From assembly GCA_025916135.1 (NCBI GenBank), contig CP104793.1:3881001-3945000 (forward strand): DNA of 64,000 nucleotides, given 5' to 3'. Below, in pieces: positions 63,698-64,000 of the stretch. Numbering within the stretch: position 1 is the first letter of the stretch; the number at the start of each line of letters is the position of its first letter. The position numbers and the translations under genes are program-made. The DNA is from Rhodobacteraceae bacterium D3-12. Lineage in GTDB: Bacteria > Pseudomonadota > Alphaproteobacteria > Rhodobacterales > Rhodobacteraceae. The notes under the pieces are model-generated. The model was not told the DNA's origin and did no database searches. It was given only the letters and a program-made list of their open reading frames with translations.

Positions 63698-64000
63698 ATG
63701 AGCAATCGAATCGCGTTTCAGGGGGAACCCGGCGCCTATTCGCACGAGGCCTGCCGCAAGGCCCGCCCCGATATGGAAGCCCTGCCCTGCAACACGTTTG
63801 AAGACGTGATCGCCGCTGTGCGCGATGGCGCGGCCGACCTCGCCATGCTGCCGGTCGAAAACACCACCTATGGCCGTGTTGCCGACATCCACCGCCTGTT
63901 GCCCGAAAGCGGCCTGCACATCGTCGATGAAGCCTTCGTGCGGGTGCAGATCTCCCTGCTTGGCATACCCGGCACGCCGCTCGACCAAATCCATACGGTG
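63698..64000 (+). CDS. pheA: Prephenate dehydratase, N-terminal part (cut by window edge)
   Basis: ATG 63698 with AGGA at 63693-63696 starts MSNRIAFQGEPGAYSHEACR. The segments AFQGEPGAYSHEA and MLPVENTTYGRV are the prephenate-binding motifs of monofunctional prephenate dehydratase, which makes phenylpyruvate for phenylalanine synthesis. About 100 residues are visible; the catalytic Thr-Arg-Phe motif and ACT domain lie beyond the window. It is divergent from the cytochrome c gene. Confidence 0.9.
   Translation, partial: MSNRIAFQGEPGAYSHEACRKARPDMEALPCNTFEDVIAAVRDGAADLAMLPVENTTYGRVADIHRLLPESGLHIVDEAFVRVQISLLGIPGTPLDQIHTV

Noticed and set aside
1-64000. CRISPR array, toxin-antitoxin or known anti-phage system
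   Set aside because: No regularly spaced repeats and no recognised effector genes were seen, so none is claimed.

Overview
The window looks like chromosomal DNA from a marine alphaproteobacterium of the Rhodobacteraceae (Roseobacter group). The evidence is the gene set: ccoNOQP/ccoGHIS with FnrL and HemN, a DgcA-like demethylase beside a non-pyrrolysine MttB homologue, the yejABEF transporter, and high-GC genes packed with ATGA overlaps. The genus cannot be fixed from the sequence alone.

Region by region. Positions 1-10,130 form a visibly more AT-rich, gene-poor accessory segment that ends in a tyrosine integrase directly beside tRNA-Pro(CGG): an integrated island, or several accreted ones. 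It holds a truncated LysR gene, an XRE-like regulator, small unknown ORFs and a cluster of 10-bp repeats. It also holds a LysR/wrbA/dsbA-like/DUF1127-like/EamA block, a large unknown protein gene split by a frameshift, a decayed second copy of the small-ORF region, and a frameshifted excisionase-like gene. Positions 10,290-21,700 hold an ABM/NIPSNAP pair with a divergent ArsR-type regulator, an N-methyl-amine demethylation locus (dgcA-like and mttB-like with a divergent TetR), and a ureohydrolase/NlpC-P60/M17 aminopeptidase operon. A beta-carbonic anhydrase and an SRPBCC protein follow. Positions 21,700-28,150 carry a DUF4139 secreted protein, a phosphate acetyltransferase and a central-carbon series (gph, rpe, fba, fbp). 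Positions 28,550-42,700 are a large acyl-CoA degradation locus: CoA ligase, two adjacent acyl-CoA dehydrogenases, SDR, MaoC hydratase, second SDR, thiolase, nitronate monooxygenase-like, phosphatase, ACAD10-like phosphotransferase, thioesterase and two MDR oxidoreductases. A secreted EF-hand protein sits inside it. Positions 42,970-57,030 hold a D-Ala-D-Ala carboxypeptidase with a SPOR-like tail, then the microaerobic block ccoSIHG, a LysR gene, ccoPQON, uspA, fnrL and hemN. Positions 57,100-64,000 hold yejFEBA, a membrane-anchored cytochrome c and the start of pheA.

How the genes work together. The cbb3 oxidase structural genes, their assembly genes, the universal stress gene, fnrL and hemN are tied together by four FNR-type boxes (TTGAT-N4-ATCAA or one mismatch), so this is a low-oxygen regulon. 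The 29.8-42.7 kb genes give every step of a beta-oxidation-like cycle plus ancillary enzymes. The adjacent dehydrogenase pair suggests an unusual (steroid-like or branched) acyl-CoA substrate.

One caution applies throughout. At least six otherwise conserved genes carry single-base frameshifts (excisionase-like, the 6-8 kb unknown, DUF4139, pta, nitronate monooxygenase, and a compensating pair in ccoI). Nearly all sit in short homopolymers and look like one lost base. This pattern is more like sequencing or assembly error than true pseudogenes, and several 'broken' genes here may be intact in the organism.
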